8,901 nucleotides of DNA from Eubacterium sp. (GTDB lineage Bacteria; Bacillota; Clostridia; Oscillospirales; Acutalibacteraceae). How positions within the stretch are numbered: position 1 is the stretch's first letter; each line of letters starts with the position of its first letter. Below are positions 7,227-8,901 of this stretch, in pieces. The stretch covers positions 1 to 8,901 of the forward strand of contig JAFYFO010000148.1 of assembly GCA_017543725.1 (NCBI GenBank), read 5' to 3'. A program made the position numbers and the translations under genes. Below the pieces are notes generated by a model, which was not told the DNA's origin, did no database searches, and worked only from the letters and a program-made list of their open reading frames with translations.

Positions 7227-7283
7227 AATATAATGCTGTCTGCAAGACCCAAAATTCGTCATTCGTCATTCGTAATTCGTAAT
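7227..7283 (-). repeat. Composite heptamer + stem-loop element, copy M
   Basis: Read on the minus strand, it starts on the base after the mscL TAA. Four 7-bp units (ATTACGA, ATTACGA, ATGACGA, ATGACGA; 7283-7256) are followed by a 7-base spacer ending in TTGG. Then comes a stem-loop with arms GTCT and AGAC around TGC (7248-7238), followed by AGC and ATTATATTT. Relative to the other copies the stem has two changed base pairs, both compensated. The -10-like TATATT in its tail might help transcribe the hydrolase gene, but no good -35 accompanies it. Confidence 0.8.
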
Positions 7284-7724
7284 TTATTCTTGCTCTTCTT
7301 CCGGCTGGTCAGCAGTACAATGGGGGCATTTTGTTGCGTCTATTGCAATTTCGCTCTTGCAGAAGGGGCAAATCTTTGTTGTCGGCGCTGCTTCCTCTTC
7401 TTCGTCCTTTTTCTTTGCTGCAAGTTCTTTTGCCTTGTTTGCGCTCTTAACAATCAAGAATACAACGAATGCGATAACAAGGAAATTGATGATAGCGGAT
7501 ATGAAAGCGCCAATATTGACTTTTGTTGCCTCGTTGCCCTTGATGATTTCAAAAGCAAAGCCGATTTCGTTTCCGCCGATGCAGGCAATCAAAGGATTGA
7601 TGATGTTATCAATGAGCGCATTTACAATTGCACTGAAAGCGCCGCCGATGATAACGCCGACTGCAAGGTCGAGCACATTGCCCTTGTTGATGAATTCTTT
7701 GAATTCCTTAAAAAACTTTTTCAT
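7284..7724 (-). CDS. mscL: Large-conductance mechanosensitive channel MscL with C-terminal zinc ribbon
   Basis: MscL is the homopentameric pressure-relief channel that opens under hypoosmotic shock. The N-terminal amphipathic helix and the pore helix carry the family signature KGNVLDLAVGVIIGGAF (14-30). TM1 spans about 16-43 and TM2 about 72-95 (AFISAIINFLVIAFVVFLIV). The usual C-terminal helical bundle is replaced or extended by a Lys/Glu-rich linker (100-112). A four-cysteine ribbon follows, CPFC (119-122) and CPHC (133-136) spaced by ten residues, and then an acidic end. An AAAGGAG ribosome binding site supports the ATG. It lies 47 bp after the radical SAM gene and has its own likely promoter. 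The stop codon abuts a heptamer element, and no canonical terminator follows. Confidence 0.95.
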   Translation of the reverse strand: MKKFFKEFKEFINKGNVLDLAVGVIIGGAFSAIVNALIDNIINPLIACIGGNEIGFAFEIIKGNEATKVNIGAFISAIINFLVIAFVVFLIVKSANKAKELAAKKKDEEEEAAPTTKICPFCKSEIAIDATKCPHCTADQPEEEQE

Positions 7725-7765
7725 AAATTTTTCTCCTTTATTTTACAAAATTTTTCAGCATATTA

Positions 7766-7794
7766 ATAATATCACATTATTCCGCTAAAATCAA
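7766..7794 (-). promoter_or_regulatory. Candidate mscL promoter
   Basis: On the minus strand TTGATT (7794-7789) and TATTAT (7771-7766) are exactly 17 bases apart. The -35 lies in the last codons of the radical SAM gene. The -10 sits in a 13-bp AT palindrome (7760-7772). The predicted leader is about 35 bases, ending with AAAGGAG. This allows mscL to be expressed independently of the upstream gene. Confidence 0.55.
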
Positions 7795-8644
7795 ATGCAG
7801 GAATAAAATTTTCATCGGATGAGGATAATTCCTGAATAAACAGTTTTTCAATCCCCTTGCCGAGCGCATAATCAACAACCTTATCATATTCCCTTTTTGT
7901 TATTTTCCTGTTTATTTCGGGGAAGGAGGAAAGATTTGTGCAGGGAGTGAACTGCGCCATTAATGATAAATATGTGTTTTTGAAATTATCAGCGATATAA
8001 TCAATTATTTCAAGCGATGAATTTGTGTTTGACGGAAGAACAAGATGGCGGATAATAACACCGCTTTGCATTATTCCCCTCCCGTCAAAAGCATCGTTTT
8101 TCTGCTGTTTTCGCATTTCGGCGATTGCCGCCTTTGCAATTTCGGGATAGTTTTGGGCTTTTGAATATCTGAGCGCTTTTTCATTTCTTATGTATTTGAA
8201 ATCGGGAAGATAAATATCAACAAGTCCGCTGAGCATTTTAAGCGTTTCAACATTTTCATATCCTGAAGAATTCCAGACAACGGGCAGTGAATGATTCCAT
8301 TTTTCAAGAACGGGAATCAGCGCCTTTGAATAGTGGGAGGGATTAACAAGATTGATGTTGTTTGCGCCCTGCTCTTTGAGTTTTTCAAAGATTTCAAGCA
8401 GTTTTTCGGGTTTAACGGTTTTGCCTTTATTTTCGCTGCTTATTTCATAATTCTGGCAGAAAACGCATTTCAGATTGCAGCCGCTGAAAAAAACGGCTCC
8501 GCTCCCCTCTTTTCCGCTGATAACGGGCTCTTCCCAGAAATGAAGAGCGGCTCTTGCAAGACGGAATTCATTCGGACTTTGACAAAAACCGATTTTTTCA
8601 TCCCTGTTTATATTGCATTTTCTCGGACAGTCATTACAGTTCAT
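7772..8644 (-). CDS. Radical SAM protein, PflA-like / COG1313 (PflX) type
   Basis: A 290-aa radical SAM enzyme resembling the uncharacterised pyruvate-formate-lyase-activase-like group COG1313. The cluster motif CxxxCxxC is at C56, C60 and C63 (SGCNLKCVFCQNY), which should hold the 4Fe-4S cluster that cleaves S-adenosylmethionine. A second cysteine set precedes it (C3, C6, C10, C21 in an NCNDCPRKC and GFC context), as is usual in this group, and could bind another metal or cluster. The C-terminal FIPAFDFSGI is also typical, so the protein looks full length. The N-terminal cysteines support the ATG at 8644 although the ribosome binding site is weak (GAAG). No pyruvate formate-lyase or other glycyl radical enzyme is adjacent. 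The target protein or reaction is unknown. A GC-rich palindrome begins 8 bp upstream of the start. Confidence 0.88.
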   Translation of the reverse strand: MNCNDCPRKCNINRDEKIGFCQSPNEFRLARAALHFWEEPVISGKEGSGAVFFSGCNLKCVFCQNYEISSENKGKTVKPEKLLEIFEKLKEQGANNINLVNPSHYSKALIPVLEKWNHSLPVVWNSSGYENVETLKMLSGLVDIYLPDFKYIRNEKALRYSKAQNYPEIAKAAIAEMRKQQKNDAFDGRGIMQSGVIIRHLVLPSNTNSSLEIIDYIADNFKNTYLSLMAQFTPCTNLSSFPEINRKITKREYDKVVDYALGKGIEKLFIQELSSSDENFIPAFDFSGIM

Positions 8645-8652
8645 AGTTTCTT

Positions 8653-8702
8653 CAGGAAGGGGTGGATGTTCGTGGCGTCGAGGACGCCGCCCCCTACTCC
8701 TG
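8653..8702. repeat. GC-rich imperfect palindrome (REP/MITE-like)
   Basis: The core is a perfect 6-bp stem, GGCGTC (8674-8679) and GACGCC (8683-8688), with loop GAG. Outer arms CAGGA (8653-8657) and TCCTG (8698-8702) also pair. Between them, G-rich and C-rich stretches pair imperfectly, with a bulge ATGTTCGT. The segment is far more GC-rich than its surroundings and sits between two genes, which suggests a dispersed non-autonomous repeat. No second copy is present in this window. Confidence 0.55.
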
Positions 8703-8709
8703 CCTGCTA

Positions 8710-8738
8710 AATATAATAGCCGTGCGCAGCACCCTCAA
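8710..8738 (-). promoter_or_regulatory. Candidate promoter for the radical SAM gene, formed inside the repeat
   Basis: On the minus strand TTGAGG (8738-8733) and TATATT (8715-8710) are 17 bases apart, with the repeat's stem-loop as spacer. Transcription would start near 8703 and run through the GC-rich palindrome before the gene. This is a plausible but unproven promoter; read-through from rsmI is the alternative. Confidence 0.35.
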
Positions 8739-8767
8739 TTCGTAATTCGTAATTCGTCATTCGTAAT
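8711..8767 (-). repeat. Composite heptamer + stem-loop element, copy R
   Basis: Read on the minus strand it starts in the last base of the rsmI stop codon. Four units (ATTACGA, ATGACGA, ATTACGA, ATTACGA; 8767-8740) are followed by a 7-base spacer, ATTGAGG. A stem-loop with arms GTGC and GCAC around TGC (8732-8722) comes next, followed by GGC and TATTATATTT. The overall plan is the same as at 7227-7283 and 38-87. Confidence 0.8.
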
Positions 8768-8901
8768 TATATAAGTTTCTTATATATATCGCTTTTTTTA
8801 AACGGAGTAATTGCCGAAATCTCTTTTGCGGCGGCGTTAACGCTCAGTCCGCTTTCAACAAGGCGCTTTGCCTTTTCAACAGCCTGCTCAAAGGTTATTT
8901 C
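8767..8901 (-). CDS. rsmI: C-terminal end of RsmI-like 16S rRNA 2'-O-ribose (C1402) methyltransferase (partial)
   Basis: The last 44 residues of a minus-strand gene run in from the right edge. The peptide is EITFEQAVEKAKRLVESG, then LSVNAAAKEISAITPFKKSDIYKKLI and a TAA. An acidic start, a VE(S/E)GLS segment, an AAKEI helix and a final K-S-(D/E)-(I/V)-Y-K motif match the small helix-turn-helix-like tail that ends RsmI proteins. RsmI methylates the ribose of C1402 in 16S rRNA in the decoding centre. The catalytic SAM-binding domain lies outside the window, so the call rests on the tail alone. Confidence 0.75.
   Translation of the reverse strand, partial: EITFEQAVEKAKRLVESGLSVNAAAKEISAITPFKKSDIYKKLI

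Noticed and set aside
7213..7228. Inverted repeat TTTGTT-4-AACAAA upstream of the hydrolase gene
   Set aside because: It is perfect but short and AT-only; without a convincing promoter or a second copy it could be chance.
7206..7788. Long plus-strand open frames opposite mscL and the repeat
   Set aside because: They are antisense to a clear mscL gene. The translations are Ser/Cys/Phe-rich without domains, and no ribosome binding site is seen.
8333..8710. Plus-strand open frame opposite the radical SAM gene
   Set aside because: It is a shadow of a conserved gene and ends inside the GC-rich repeat with a low-complexity PPPTPAC tail.

Overview
The window looks like chromosome from an anaerobic, low-to-moderate GC Firmicute, most likely a gut-type Clostridia (Oscillospirales-like). 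The evidence is the clostridial style of FeoB and MscL, strong AGGAGG-type ribosome binding sites, a TTG start codon, a PfL-activase-like radical SAM protein and a PadR regulator paired with a permease-prefix membrane protein. The taxonomy is inference; no rRNA or other marker is present.

Nearly everything is on the minus strand, so in transcription order (high to low coordinate) the layout is as follows. (1) 8767-8901 is the C-terminal end of an rsmI-like 16S rRNA methyltransferase. (2) 8645-8766 is repeat-rich: a heptamer-plus-hairpin element and a GC-rich palindrome. (3) 7772-8644 is a COG1313-type radical SAM protein. (4) 7284-7724 is mscL with a zinc-ribbon tail. (5) 7166-7283 holds a second heptamer element. 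(6) 6239-7165 is a monoacylglycerol-lipase-like hydrolase closed by a clear terminator. (7) 3926-6107 is a PadR regulator overlapping a 5-TM protein with a large outer domain of unknown function, behind a strong promoter with an inverted-repeat operator. (8) 1868-3876 is feoA-feoB, translationally coupled. (9) 135-1769 is a GPH-family sugar:cation symporter. (10) 1-125 holds a bidirectional terminator, a third heptamer element and probably the end of a convergent plus-strand gene.

The genes do not form a single pathway. The clear functional units are FeoAB (ferrous iron uptake) and the PadR/membrane-protein pair, which is probably autoregulated. The window has no CRISPR array, transposase, phage gene, tRNA or rRNA, and no obvious new enzymatic or defence system.

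The most unusual signal is non-coding. Three copies of one composite element each consist of exactly four 7-bp units, a 7-8 bp spacer, and a small stem-loop with loop TGC. Each copy starts exactly at the end of a stop codon and points the same way as the gene it follows. Two base pairs of the stem differ between copies in a compensatory way. A second regulatory oddity is a terminator-like hairpin that contains the feoA ribosome binding site and ends at its start codon.
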